In this document: piece by piece, positions 23,649-31,461 of the stretch | Layout of the letters: every line of letters starts with the position of its first letter | How positions within the stretch are numbered: position 1 is the stretch's first letter | Source of the DNA: Brevundimonas sp. SL130 | GTDB taxonomy: Bacteria > Pseudomonadota > Alphaproteobacteria > Caulobacterales > Caulobacteraceae | Direction: 5' to 3' | DNA: 64,000 nt | NCBI RefSeq assembly: GCF_026625805.1 | Contig: NZ_CP113064.1 | Span: 2,830,657 to 2,894,656, forward strand | The notes under the pieces: generated by a model | Seen by the model: only the letters and a program-made list of their open reading frames with translations | Databases searched by the model: none | Told to the model about the DNA's origin: nothing | Position numbers and translations under genes: made by a program

Positions 23649-25016
23649 ATGCGGCTGCTGCCCGCCCAACTGTGGCCGCGCTTCCTGAAGCGGCGCCTGC
23701 CGACCTCGCTGTGGGGCCGGTCCCTGCTGATCATCGTCCTGCCCGTGCTGGTCATGCAGGTGGTGGTCACCTGGATCTTCTTCGACGCCCACTGGCAGAC
23801 GGTGACGGCGCGACTGTCCGAGGGGCTGGCCGGCGATATCGCCTGGGCCGTCGAGAGCTACGAGGACGATCCCAGCCCGCGAAACCTGGACCGACTGGCC
23901 GACCGCGCCGAACGCTCCATGTCCCTGTCGATCGTGCTGCAGGAAGGCCGCAGCCTGCCCACCGAACAGAGGCGCGGAGCCATTGGCGTCGTCGACCGGG
24001 TTCTGGACAAGGCGCTGGCGGCGCGGCTGGACCGCCCCTACTGGTTCGACACCACCCGTTACCCCGCCTATGTCGACATCCAGGTGCAGGAGCCTCAGGG
24101 GGTGCTGCGGATCATCGCCCCGCGCGAACGGGCCGTGGCGACCCAGGCCCATATCTTCGTGCTGTGGCTGACCATCGCCACGGTCCTGCTGATGGGGGTG
24201 GCGATCCTGTTCATCCGCAATCAGGTCCGCGCCATCGAACGTCTGGCCGACGCCGCAGAGGCCTTCGGTCGGGGCGAAACCGTGCCCCGGTTCAAACCCC
24301 ACGGTGCGCGCGAGGTGCGCGCCGCCGCCGTGGCCTTCCTGGCCATGCGCGACCGCATCCAGCGCCACATCGACCAGCGCACCGCCCTGCTCGCCTCGGT
24401 CAGCCATGACCTGCGCACCCCCCTGACCCGGCTCCGGCTGGAACTGGCGCTCGCGCCGCCGTTCAAACGTCAGGCCGACATGCGCGGCGACCTGGACGAG
24501 ATGGAGCATATGATCGACGAATATCTGGACTTCGCCCGCGGCGAGGCCGGAGAGCCGCCCCAACCGGTGTCGATCCCCGACCTGCTGGCTGCGGCCGGCG
24601 ACGACGCCCGACGTGCGGGGGCCGAGGTCGAGCTTGCGGTCGCTGAAGGGCTGACGGCCTCGCTTCGTCCCCTCGCCTTCAAGCGCGCCCTGGTGAACCT
24701 GGCCGGCAACGCAGCAGCCCACGGCGAGCAAGTGCGGCTGTCAGCACGGTCCTTGGCCTCGGGCGGGCTTGAAATCACGGTGGAAGACGACGGGCCCGGC
24801 ATTCCCGAAGCCATGTACGACGAGGCCTTCCGACCGTTTTCGCGGCTGGACGAGTCCCGCAACCAGAACCGCAAGGGCGTGGGCCTGGGCCTGGCTATCG
24901 CCCGCGACGTGGCGCGCGGCCATGGTGGCGACGTCACCCTGGATCGCAGCGACATGGGCGGGCTGAAGGCGATCATCCGCGTGCCCGGCCAGGTCTCGAT
25001 CGTCGCCCCCCTCTAG
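23649..25016 (+). CDS. EnvZ-like membrane sensor histidine kinase
   Basis: This 455-residue kinase has two transmembrane helices (SLLIIVLPVLVMQVVVTWIF and FVLWLTIATVLLMGVAILFI), a periplasmic sensor domain of about 120 residues between them, a HAMP linker (ERLADAAEAFGRGETVPRFK), HisKA with H253 (ASVSHDLRTPLTRLRLELAL) and HATPase_c (LVNLAGNAAAHG, VEDDGPGIPEAMYDEAFRPF, GVGLGLAIARDVARGHGG). The D-L-R-T-P-L-T-R-L-R-L pattern is typical of EnvZ-like kinases. ATG at 23649 was chosen because it follows the regulator stop directly; longer in-frame starts lie inside the regulator gene. Confidence 0.92.
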   Translation: MRLLPAQLWPRFLKRRLPTSLWGRSLLIIVLPVLVMQVVVTWIFFDAHWQTVTARLSEGLAGDIAWAVESYEDDPSPRNLDRLADRAERSMSLSIVLQEGRSLPTEQRRGAIGVVDRVLDKALAARLDRPYWFDTTRYPAYVDIQVQEPQGVLRIIAPRERAVATQAHIFVLWLTIATVLLMGVAILFIRNQVRAIERLADAAEAFGRGETVPRFKPHGAREVRAAAVAFLAMRDRIQRHIDQRTALLASVSHDLRTPLTRLRLELALAPPFKRQADMRGDLDEMEHMIDEYLDFARGEAGEPPQPVSIPDLLAAAGDDARRAGAEVELAVAEGLTASLRPLAFKRALVNLAGNAAAHGEQVRLSARSLASGGLEITVEDDGPGIPEAMYDEAFRPFSRLDESRNQNRKGVGLGLAIARDVARGHGGDVTLDRSDMGGLKAIIRVPGQVSIVAPL

Positions 25017-25072
25017 CGTAACGGCGTCATAAGGCGCATCTTCATTTCCGACAGGGCATGGAGACAAATACG

Positions 25073-25549
25073 ATGCGCAAACTCGCCTTCTTCGCCCCTT
25101 TGGCCGCGATCCTCGCCGTCGCCGCCATGGCCCAGGCGCAGAGCCCCGCCGTCAACGTCACGGTCGGCCCCGAACTTCAGCGTGAGATGGAAAAGCTGGG
25201 CGACCGAGAGGTCAACGAACAGATCGCCGCCTTGCAGGCCGAGGTCGCGGACGCCCTGGCCAAACGCTACCCCGGCGCCACGGCCAATCTGGTGCTTCTG
25301 GATCTGAAACCGAACCGGCCGACCTTCGAACAGATCCGCCAGACGCCGGGCCTGGACCCGATCCGCAGCGTCTCCATCGGCGGCGCCGCGATCAAGGGCG
25401 AGATCGTAACCGCCGACGGCCAATCACGGCCGGTCGAGTTCTCGTACTTCTCGCCGAACATCCAGGACGTCTGGGGCTATAGCGTGTGGCGTGACGCCGA
25501 CCGGGCCTTCGAACGCTTCGGCGACCGGATTGAACAAGGGCGCTATTAG
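25073..25549 (+). CDS. Periplasmic hypothetical protein
   Basis: I do not recognise this 158-residue protein. It has a clear Sec signal peptide (RKLAFFAPLAAILAVAAMAQ, cleavage after AQA), then an acidic helical stretch (LQREMEKLGDREVNEQIAAL and on to residue 75) and a beta-rich C-terminal half (PIRSVSIGGAAIKGEIVTAD, RPVEFSYFSPNIQDVWGYSV). No cysteine is present. ATG at 25073 has GGAGA 9 bases upstream; the ATG at 25058 is less likely. It follows the sensor kinase by 56 bases, so it may be co-transcribed and might be an accessory of that sensor, which is only an inference. Confidence 0.6.
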   Translation: MRKLAFFAPLAAILAVAAMAQAQSPAVNVTVGPELQREMEKLGDREVNEQIAALQAEVADALAKRYPGATANLVLLDLKPNRPTFEQIRQTPGLDPIRSVSIGGAAIKGEIVTADGQSRPVEFSYFSPNIQDVWGYSVWRDADRAFERFGDRIEQGRY

Positions 25550-25555
25550 GCTCCC

Positions 25556-25570
25556 TCTCCCGGCGGGAGA
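25556..25570. repeat. Short TCTCCC/GGGAGA hairpin
   Basis: A TCTCCC-GGC-GGGAGA hairpin lies between the convergent hypothetical gene and proC. Its sequence resembles the stems at 39661-39679 and 39784-39804, so it may be a short member of that repeat group. No T-run follows. Confidence 0.5.
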
Positions 25571-25582
25571 AGGAAACAGTCG

Positions 25583-26389
25583 TCACCCCATCTCGCGGTT
25601 ACGGCGCACCGCCGCCGCGACCGTTTCGTCCAGCATGAGGCCAAGACGGCCGTCCTTCGCCAATGCGTCCAGCCCGGCTCGGGTCGAGCCGCCGGGCGAG
25701 GCGATCCGGCCGATCAGGGCCTCCAGCGCGTCTTCGCCCATCGAATCCGCCGCCGACCGCAGGGTGGCGCGAGCCAGGACATCGGCGGTCGGCGCATCCA
25801 GCCCAGCCGCCTCGCCCGCCCGGGCCAGGGCCTCTGTGAAGGCGTAGAAATAGGCCGCGCCCGACCCGGCCACAGCCGTCGCCGCATCCATCAGGGCCTC
25901 ATCCGCCAGAACGACGGTCTCGGCCATCGGCGCGAACAAGGCCTGTCCCAGCGCCCTCGCCCGGTCGTCCGCCGACCAGACAGAGGCCACGCCGCGTCCC
26001 CGCGACACCCCGGTCGTCGGCATGACCCGCACGATAGGCCAGCCGCCAATTCTCTCCGCCAGGGTCGGAGCGGTGACCCCGGCCATGACCGACAGGATCA
26101 CGGCCCGATCGCCGAGGAAGGGCAGCAGCGGCGTCACCACCGCGCGCCACATCGCCGGCTTGACCGCCAGCACGATCACGCTCGCTTCGGCCAGGGCCTC
26201 CAGCGGCGGATTGATCCGCGCGCCCTGGCTCCGCGCCGCCTCGGCGATGGGCTTTTCAGAGGGGCTGAGAATAATCAGGTCGGCGGCCGCGACGGTTCCG
26301 GTCAGCAACCAGCCTTCCAGAATCGCCGAACCCAGCCGGCCGCAGCCGACCAGGACGACGGGGCCGCCCCCTGGACCTAGGGCCGACAT
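25583..26389 (-). CDS. proC: Pyrroline-5-carboxylate reductase
   Basis: ProC makes proline from 1-pyrroline-5-carboxylate with NAD(P)H. The 268-residue protein has the N-terminal dinucleotide fold (VVLVGCGRLGSAILEGWLLT, GxGxxG), the conserved AVKPAMW segment and VSVMAGVT-like ILSVMAGVTAPTLAERIG, and the C-terminal signature VAGSGAAYFYAFTEALARAG with RATLRSAADSMGEDALEALI. Length is normal. ATG at 26389 shares one base with the stop of the upstream YbjN gene (TGATG), a common alphaproteobacterial pairing. Confidence 0.94.
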   Translation of the reverse strand: MSALGPGGGPVVLVGCGRLGSAILEGWLLTGTVAAADLIILSPSEKPIAEAARSQGARINPPLEALAEASVIVLAVKPAMWRAVVTPLLPFLGDRAVILSVMAGVTAPTLAERIGGWPIVRVMPTTGVSRGRGVASVWSADDRARALGQALFAPMAETVVLADEALMDAATAVAGSGAAYFYAFTEALARAGEAAGLDAPTADVLARATLRSAADSMGEDALEALIGRIASPGGSTRAGLDALAKDGRLGLMLDETVAAAVRRNREMG

Positions 26390-26892
26390 CAGGCGTTGCC
26401 GACCGTCTCGAACAGGCAGGCGTCGATCGCCTCCTGCGGCTTCTTGTTCCCGCGCACCATGAAGTCGAAGGCCGGATAATAGCGGTCCGCCGCCTCAATG
26501 GCCGCATCAATCATCGAGGCCGCCTGGGCCAAGGTCGGACGCTCGCCCATGGGCAGGGCCAGCGAATGCCGGAAGACGATCTCGCCGTCCTCGGCCCAGA
26601 CCTCGAAATGCCCCATCCAGGTGCGCTGATTGATCAAGCCAACCAGTTCATAGGCGGCGGTCTTGCGGCTCTTGGCCACCTTGAGGTCCAGGGCGCAGCA
26701 CAGTTGCAGACAGTCCCCTTCAGGACGCCAGGCGAACCAGAGTTCGTAATCCCTCCAGTCCCCCGCCAGGGCAAAGGCCAGGTCGCCATCGTCGGTGCGG
26801 TCGAACGGCAGGTTCTCGGCCGTGAGAACATGCTCGACGACCTCCAGCGGGTCGAAGGGCACGTCCGTTTCCTCGGGCCGGGCGATGTCCAT
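26389..26892 (-). CDS. YbjN domain-containing protein
   Basis: The 167-residue protein belongs to the YbjN family, a chaperone-like alpha/beta fold similar to type III secretion chaperones. Visible: LEVVEHVLTAENLPFDRTDD, GDWRDYELWFAWRPEGDCLQ, and GLINQRTWMGHFEVWAEDGE followed by FRHSLALP. Its biochemical role is not known. It heads a two-gene unit with proC. ATG at 26892 is preferred to a TTG at 26895. A TTAC-N7-TTAAC box lies 39-54 bases upstream of the ATG and resembles a CtrA site; the family is often found beside proC in alphaproteobacteria. Confidence 0.85.
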   Translation of the reverse strand: MDIARPEETDVPFDPLEVVEHVLTAENLPFDRTDDGDLAFALAGDWRDYELWFAWRPEGDCLQLCCALDLKVAKSRKTAAYELVGLINQRTWMGHFEVWAEDGEIVFRHSLALPMGERPTLAQAASMIDAAIEAADRYYPAFDFMVRGNKKPQEAIDACLFETVGNA

Positions 26893-26930
26893 CAAGTCTC
26901 TCGATTCACGTTGCCGCGCGAATCACGGCC

Positions 26931-26946
26931 GTTAACAGAGTGGTAA
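26931..26946 (-). promoter_or_regulatory. CtrA-like box upstream of the ybjN-proC unit
   Basis: On the gene strand TTAC-N7-TTAAC spans 26931-26946, one mismatch from TTAA-N7-TTAAC. It is 39-54 bases before the ATG at 26892, a position that could overlap a promoter. Confidence 0.4.
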
Positions 26947-26965
26947 GCCTGTTCGCGGATTCGGC

Positions 26966-27265
26966 TCAACCGGCTGCGTCCCCGGGTTGAGTTCCATCTG
27001 TGGACGTTCCCGCCCCTGGCTTGCTCGAAGCCTTGCCGGCCGGCTTCTTCGTCGCCTTCAGTTCCGCGATCTCGGCCCGCAGGGCGGCGATCTCGTCCTT
27101 CAGAACATCGAATTCGTCGCGGCGCACCAGATCCATCTCGGCGGCGATCCGGTCGGTTTGGGCGCGCCAAGCCGTCTTGGCTTCTTCACCGGCGGCCTGC
27201 GCCAGGCCCATGGCGCCCGTCGTCAGCTTGGCGAACTCGTCCAGGATGGGGTTGCGGGTCTGCAT
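26966..27265 (-). CDS. ubiK: UbiK-like accessory factor (BMFP domain)
   Basis: This 99-residue protein matches the UbiK/YqiC family, small helical proteins that help the ubiquinone biosynthesis complex. The start MQTRNPILDEFAKLTTGAMG and the central RIAAEMDLVRRDEFDVLKDE with IAALRAEIAELKA (a C-terminal coiled coil of the BMFP trimer) are typical. The last 30 residues are Lys/Gly/Thr-rich and disordered. ATG at 27265. It is divergent from lgt with a 174-base gap. The role in ubiquinone synthesis is taken from the enterobacterial member. Confidence 0.88.
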   Translation of the reverse strand: MQTRNPILDEFAKLTTGAMGLAQAAGEEAKTAWRAQTDRIAAEMDLVRRDEFDVLKDEIAALRAEIAELKATKKPAGKASSKPGAGTSTDGTQPGDAAG

Positions 27266-27287
27266 CGATTGCTCCGACTCAAACGTC

Positions 27288-27303
27288 GTTAAGAGAGGAT
27301 CAC
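27288..27303 (-). promoter_or_regulatory. Weak CtrA-like element in the ubiK-lgt gap
   Basis: GTTAAGAGA at 27288-27296 begins a GTTAA-N7-TCAC element that matches the CtrA site poorly (two mismatches) but shares nine bases with the boxes before fliF and ftsZ. A small palindrome CACCA-ATCA-TGGTG overlaps it at 27301-27314. Confidence 0.3.
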
Positions 27304-27439
27304 CAATCATGGTGAACGAAACCTTTCTTTCTGCTGCTTCGGGGGCGCCATCAAGGCGTCGTGATGCGTCTTCACAGGCGACGGCGGCGGCGGCGCTTGC
27401 TAAACCGCCCTCAGAGACAGGCCAGCACAGGAACGCCCC

Positions 27440-28324
27440 TTGCCCTTTCCCGAATTCGATCCGGTCCTGATCCATCTGGGACCGCTTCCGATCCGCTGGT
27501 ACGCCCTGGCCTATGTCGCCGGCATCGTCCTGGGCTGGTGGTACGCCGCCCGCCTGATCAAGACCGAACGCCTGTGGCCCCCGGGCAAGCCCCCGATCAA
27601 CACGACACAGCTGGACGATCTGGTGCTGTGGATCGTGCTGGGCATCATCCTGGGCGGCCGCCTCGGCTACGCCCTCTTCTACAAGCCGATCATGTACGCC
27701 CAGCTGTTCACCGGCCAAACCCTGGGCGAACGGTTCGAGCTGTTCCAGCTGTGGACCGGCGGCATGAGCTTCCACGGCGGTTTCCTGGGCGTCTGCCTGG
27801 CCATCGTCCTTTATGCCCGCAGCCAGAAGATCGACATGCTGCGCCTGGGCGACGTCATCGCGCCGGTCGTGCCCATCGGCCTGATGTTCGGCCGCCTGGC
27901 CAATTTCATCAACGGCGAGCTGTGGGGTCGCGAGACGACCGTCCCCTGGGCCGTGCGCTTCTGCAATGATCGCATCCAGCAGATGTACGGCTTCTGCCCC
28001 GCCGGCGACGCGCCGCGCCACCCCAGCCAGTTGTACGAGGCCGGACTGGAGGGGATCGTGCTCCTGTCCATCCTGTCGCTGGGCGTCTGGAGGTTCGATC
28101 TGCTGAAGAAGCCGGGCTATATCACCGGCCTGTTCCTGGTCGGCTACGGCGTCTGCCGCGCCGCGCTGGAGAATGTGCGAGAGCCCGACTACGGCATGCC
28201 CGACTTCCCGCTGGGCCTGACCATGGGGATGATGCTGTCCATCCCGATGATCCTGGTCGGCGCCTGGCTGATCTGGCGCGCCTGGAACCGGCCGCCCGTC
28301 GAAGCCCCCGCCTCAAAAGAATGA
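27440..28324 (+). CDS. lgt: Prolipoprotein diacylglyceryl transferase
   Basis: Lgt moves diacylglycerol from phosphatidylglycerol to the lipobox cysteine of prolipoproteins in the inner membrane. The 294 residues hold about seven helices and the key segments: PLPIRWYALAYVAGIVLGWW at the start, GGMSFHGGFLGVCLAIVLYA with the catalytic His, and the Lgt signature PIGLMFGRLANFINGELWGR. The start is TTG at 27440, giving MPFPEFDPVL, which agrees with the family; no ATG lies nearby. Its stop overlaps the next gene's ATG (ATGA). Several lipoproteins in this window would depend on it. Confidence 0.95.
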   Translation: MPFPEFDPVLIHLGPLPIRWYALAYVAGIVLGWWYAARLIKTERLWPPGKPPINTTQLDDLVLWIVLGIILGGRLGYALFYKPIMYAQLFTGQTLGERFELFQLWTGGMSFHGGFLGVCLAIVLYARSQKIDMLRLGDVIAPVVPIGLMFGRLANFINGELWGRETTVPWAVRFCNDRIQQMYGFCPAGDAPRHPSQLYEAGLEGIVLLSILSLGVWRFDLLKKPGYITGLFLVGYGVCRAALENVREPDYGMPDFPLGLTMGMMLSIPMILVGAWLIWRAWNRPPVEAPASKE

Positions 28325-29406
28325 GCGCGGTCGAAAGCCTGAAGACCCGTCTGGCCCGCGAGATCGCCCTGACGGGGCCGATGACGGTCGCCGACTATGT
28401 CACCCGCTGCCTGCATGATCCCAAGGGCGGCTACTACGCGTCCCGGCCGGCTTTAGGCGAAAGCGGCGACTTCATCACCGCCCCCCTGATCAGCCAGATG
28501 TTCGGCGAACTGATCGGCCTGTGGGCGGTCGAGACCTGGACCCGGCTCGGCGCACCCGAGCGGTTCCGGCTGGTCGAGGTCGGGCCCGGCGACGGAACCC
28601 TGATGAGCGACGCGCTGAGGGCGGCCCGCCTGGCGCCCGGCTTCCTCGAGGCCTGCGACCTGATCCTGATCGAGCCCAGCGCCCCTTTGCGCGATCTCCA
28701 GGCCAAGGCCCTGGCCGGCGCCGACCTGTCGCCCCGCTGGGTGCGCGACCTGACGCGGATCGAGACCGACGCCCCCGTCATTCTGATCGCCAACGAGGTG
28801 CTGGACTGCCTGCCCGCGCGCCAGTTCGTGCGCACCGACGGCGGCTGGGCCGAACGCCGCATCGGCGTGACCGACGACAACGACCTGATCTTCGGCCTGA
28901 CCGCCATCTCGGGCGGTTTCGAGAAGCCCGTCTTCGACGTCGAGCCCGGCGGGATTTTCGAGATTTCCGAACAGCAGGCCATCTTCGGCCGCGACCTGGC
29001 CCTGCTGATGAAGGCCGCCTCGGGCGCCGCCCTGCTGATCGACTACGGCCGCGCCCGGCCCGAGGCGGGCGACACTCTCCAGGCCCTGCGCCGTCACCAG
29101 AAGGTCGATCCGCTGGAAAGCCCCGGCGAGGCCGACCTGACCCAATGGGCCGACTTCCCGCGCGTGCTCGGGGCCGCTGTTCGCGCCGGCGCAGACGTCA
29201 CCAGCTGCCTGGGCCAGGGCGAGTTCCTGCGACGTCTGGGGATCGAAGCCCGCGCCGAACGATTGAAGTCGGCGCGACCCGACGCCGCCCCCGTCATCGA
29301 CCGCCAACTGAACCGCCTGACGGCAGAGGACCAGATGGGAAGCCTGTTCAAGGCCGCCGCGATCTTCTCGCCCCGCTCGCTGATCGTGCCGGGATGGGAA
29401 CTGTGA
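28321..29406 (+). CDS. MidA/NDUFAF7-family SAM-dependent methyltransferase
   Basis: The 361-residue protein belongs to the DUF185 family, whose mitochondrial member NDUFAF7 (MidA) methylates an arginine of a complex I subunit. Seen: N-terminal ETGPMT-like ALTGPMTVADYVTRCLHDPK and GGYYASRPALGESGDFITAP, the SAM motif LVEVGPGDGTLMSDALRA, and later ILIANEVLDCLPARQFV. It starts inside the lgt stop and ends with GTGA overlap to pgeF, so all three are one operon. Target protein in bacteria is unproven. Confidence 0.9.
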   Translation: MSAVESLKTRLAREIALTGPMTVADYVTRCLHDPKGGYYASRPALGESGDFITAPLISQMFGELIGLWAVETWTRLGAPERFRLVEVGPGDGTLMSDALRAARLAPGFLEACDLILIEPSAPLRDLQAKALAGADLSPRWVRDLTRIETDAPVILIANEVLDCLPARQFVRTDGGWAERRIGVTDDNDLIFGLTAISGGFEKPVFDVEPGGIFEISEQQAIFGRDLALLMKAASGAALLIDYGRARPEAGDTLQALRRHQKVDPLESPGEADLTQWADFPRVLGAAVRAGADVTSCLGQGEFLRRLGIEARAERLKSARPDAAPVIDRQLNRLTAEDQMGSLFKAAAIFSPRSLIVPGWEL

Positions 29407-30173
29407 GCGCCCTCGCCCCCATCACGCATCCGCTGCTCAGCGCCGCCGGGATCGACCACGGCTTCTTCACCCGCGCGGGCGGCGTCTCGACCGGCATCTA
29501 CGAAGGTTTGAACGCCGGGGTCGGCTCCAAGGACGATCCTGCCGCCGTGGCCGAGAACCGCCGTCGCGTCGCCGCCCATTTCGGCGCCGACGCCGATCAT
29601 CTGAACGGCTGCTATCAGATCCATTCCGCCGTCGCCCGCGTCGCCGAAGCCCCCTGGCATGGCGACCGGCCCGAAGGCGACGCCGTCGTCTCGGCCGAAC
29701 CCGGCCTGCTCTGTTCGGTCCTGACCGCCGACTGTGCGCCGGTGCTGATGGCCGATCCCGAGACCCGTATCGTCGCCGCCGTCCACGCCGGCTGGAAGGG
29801 CGCCCTGGGCGGCGTGGTCCATTCCGCCGTCGCCGCCATGCAGGCCCTGGGCGCAGATCCGCGCCGCATCTTGGCCGTCGTCGGCCCCTGTATCGCCCAG
29901 GCCAGTTACGAAGTCGGCATGGATTTTCAGTCGCGGTTCGCCCACCACGACCCCGGCAGCGAGCGCTTCTTCCGCCCCGGCGACATCGACGACAAACGCC
30001 AGTTCGACCTGCCCGGCTTCGTCCTGTGGCGGTTACAGCAGGCCGGCGTCGGCCAAGCCGTCTGGACCGGCCACGACACCTGCGCCGATGCGGATCGCTT
30101 CTATTCGAACCGCCGGGCGTTTCAGCAGGGCGAACCGGATTTCGGGCGGTTGATCAGCGTGATCGGGGTCTGA
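29403..30173 (+). CDS. pgeF: Peptidoglycan editing factor PgeF (YfiH/laccase-domain)
   Basis: The 256-residue protein is a YfiH/DUF152 multicopper-like laccase-domain protein; the E. coli member PgeF removes misplaced L-Ser from peptidoglycan precursors, while others act on purine nucleosides. Seen: HGFFTRAGGVSTGIYEGLN, CYQIHSAVARV, LTADCAPVLMADPETRIVAA and the signature VHAGWKGALGGVV with VGPCIAQASYEVG, giving the conserved His and Cys. Start GTG at 29403 overlaps the upstream stop (GTGA); ATG at 29394 is possible. Its place beside lipoprotein and wall genes supports an envelope role. Confidence 0.9.
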   Translation: MSALAPITHPLLSAAGIDHGFFTRAGGVSTGIYEGLNAGVGSKDDPAAVAENRRRVAAHFGADADHLNGCYQIHSAVARVAEAPWHGDRPEGDAVVSAEPGLLCSVLTADCAPVLMADPETRIVAAVHAGWKGALGGVVHSAVAAMQALGADPRRILAVVGPCIAQASYEVGMDFQSRFAHHDPGSERFFRPGDIDDKRQFDLPGFVLWRLQQAGVGQAVWTGHDTCADADRFYSNRRAFQQGEPDFGRLISVIGV

Positions 30174-30199
30174 GAAGAACCCTCGCCCACACTCACCCC

Positions 30200-30302
30200 G
30201 TCATCCTAGGCCTTGTGCCTAGGATCCATAGACTCGTTAGAAGACGGTGCGCACTCCCGTGATACCGGGAGTATGGATCCTCGCCACAAGGGCGAGGATG
30301 AC
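30200..30302. repeat. Compound palindromic intergenic repeat
   Basis: Between pgeF and lpxC, 30200-30230 and 30272-30302 form a 31-base inverted repeat (TATGGATCCT and GGATGAC ends match, four or so mismatches). Each arm is itself a small hairpin, and the centre holds ACTCCCG-TGATAC-CGGGAGT at 30253-30272. It looks like a REP/ERIC-type element and could stop transcription from both sides. Confidence 0.75.
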
Positions 30303-30360
30303 GACGTTAAGATACTCGAGACAGCGCGTTCGCCTGCGTTAGCGGCTCACGGGATGAGCC

Positions 30361-31260
30361 TCACCCCGCCTGCGCCAGCTCCGGCACGCGCGTCACTTCC
30401 CGCCACGCATGGGGCGCAGCCAGCAGGGCGCGAACCAGCTTGTTATTGACCGCATGCCCGGCCTTGTAGCCTTCGTAACGGCCAAGCAGCGGCGCGCCCA
30501 GGACGTACAGGTCGCCGATGGCGTCCAGCGCCTTGTGACGCACGAACTCGCGTTCCATGCGCAGACCGCCGGGGTTCAGGATCTCGTCGCCGTCGATAAC
30601 CACGGCGTTTTCCAGCGAGCCGCCGCGGGCCAGACCCGCCTGGCGCAGGGCCTCGACCTCATGGGCGAAGCCGAAGGTGCGGCAGGCCATGATCTCCTGG
30701 CGGAAGGTCGGTTCGTCCACAACGAAGTCGATCACCTGGTTGCCGATCACGGCCGAGGGGAAGTCGATCTCGAACCGCATCTCGTAACGGTCGCACGGCA
30801 GCAGGGCCGCGTGCTTGTCGCCGTCGGTGACGTGAACCGTCTCCAGGATCTCGATATAGCGCTGCGGCGTCGCCTGGGGACGGAAGCCGGCGCGGTCCAG
30901 CAGTTTGACAAACTCCAGCGCCGAGCCGTCCAGGATCGGCAGTTCGGGCCCGTCCACCTCGACCACGGCGTTAGATACGCCCAGGGCGCAGAAGGCCGCC
31001 ATCAGATGTTCGATCGTCGACAGACGCACGCCGGCGGCGTTCTCGATCATGGTGTTCAGGCGGGCGTCCACGACGGCCTCGCCCGAAACCGGGATGCGAT
31101 TATCGCGATCCGTGATGTCCGTGCGCACGAAGACGATCCCCGCGCCCGAAGGCGCAGGACGAACCGCCAGCCGCACCCGGCGGCCGGTATGCACCCCGAC
31201 GCCGGCGATGATCGCCGGCGCGATGATGGTGCGCTCGTGATGGTCGTTCCTGACCGACAA
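30361..31260 (-). CDS. lpxC: UDP-3-O-acyl-N-acetylglucosamine deacetylase
   Basis: LpxC is the zinc enzyme that commits UDP-3-O-acyl-GlcNAc to lipid A. The core is complete: ERTIIAPAIIAGVGVHTGRR, STIEHLMAAFCALGVSNAVV (zinc His), EVDGPELPILDGSALEFV, and the C-terminal REFVRHKALDAIGDLYVLGA (zinc His and Asp) with GHAVNNKLVRALL. The start is uncertain: no ATG precedes the fold closely, so a TTG at 31260 or 31266 is preferred (299 or 301 residues, normal length) over an ATG at 31407 that would lie in the ftsZ terminator. It follows ftsZ as in Caulobacter. Confidence 0.93.
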   Translation of the reverse strand: MSVRNDHHERTIIAPAIIAGVGVHTGRRVRLAVRPAPSGAGIVFVRTDITDRDNRIPVSGEAVVDARLNTMIENAAGVRLSTIEHLMAAFCALGVSNAVVEVDGPELPILDGSALEFVKLLDRAGFRPQATPQRYIEILETVHVTDGDKHAALLPCDRYEMRFEIDFPSAVIGNQVIDFVVDEPTFRQEIMACRTFGFAHEVEALRQAGLARGGSLENAVVIDGDEILNPGGLRMEREFVRHKALDAIGDLYVLGAPLLGRYEGYKAGHAVNNKLVRALLAAPHAWREVTRVPELAQAG

Positions 31261-31405
31261 ACTCAAACTCGCTTCAACCTGTGCGGACCGCCTTGATGTG
31301 CGGATTACGCCCCACGACCGATCTAGCGCGGGGGGCTCAAGCTCGAAATGAAAGTCGAGTTTCGGATTGTTTCGTTCCGGGACTCTCGCGCCGACGCCGC
31401 CCGCC

Positions 31406-31439
31406 AAAGAAAACGCCCCGGAGCCTGGGCTCCGGGGCG
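31406..31439 (-). terminator. Terminator between ftsZ and lpxC
   Basis: On the minus strand a 12-bp stem CGCCCCGGAGCC/GGCTCCGGGGCG with a two-base loop (31414-31439) is followed by TTTTCTTT. It lies 23 bases past the ftsZ stop, so lpxC needs its own promoter or readthrough. Confidence 0.85.
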
Positions 31440-31461
31440 TAAACTTCAGAATTTCAGTCGG

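Noticed and set aside
28521..30173. 550-codon frame that would fuse an Arg-rich protein to pgeF
   Set aside because: The first half is an out-of-frame reading of the methyltransferase gene; only the part from 29403 has family similarity.
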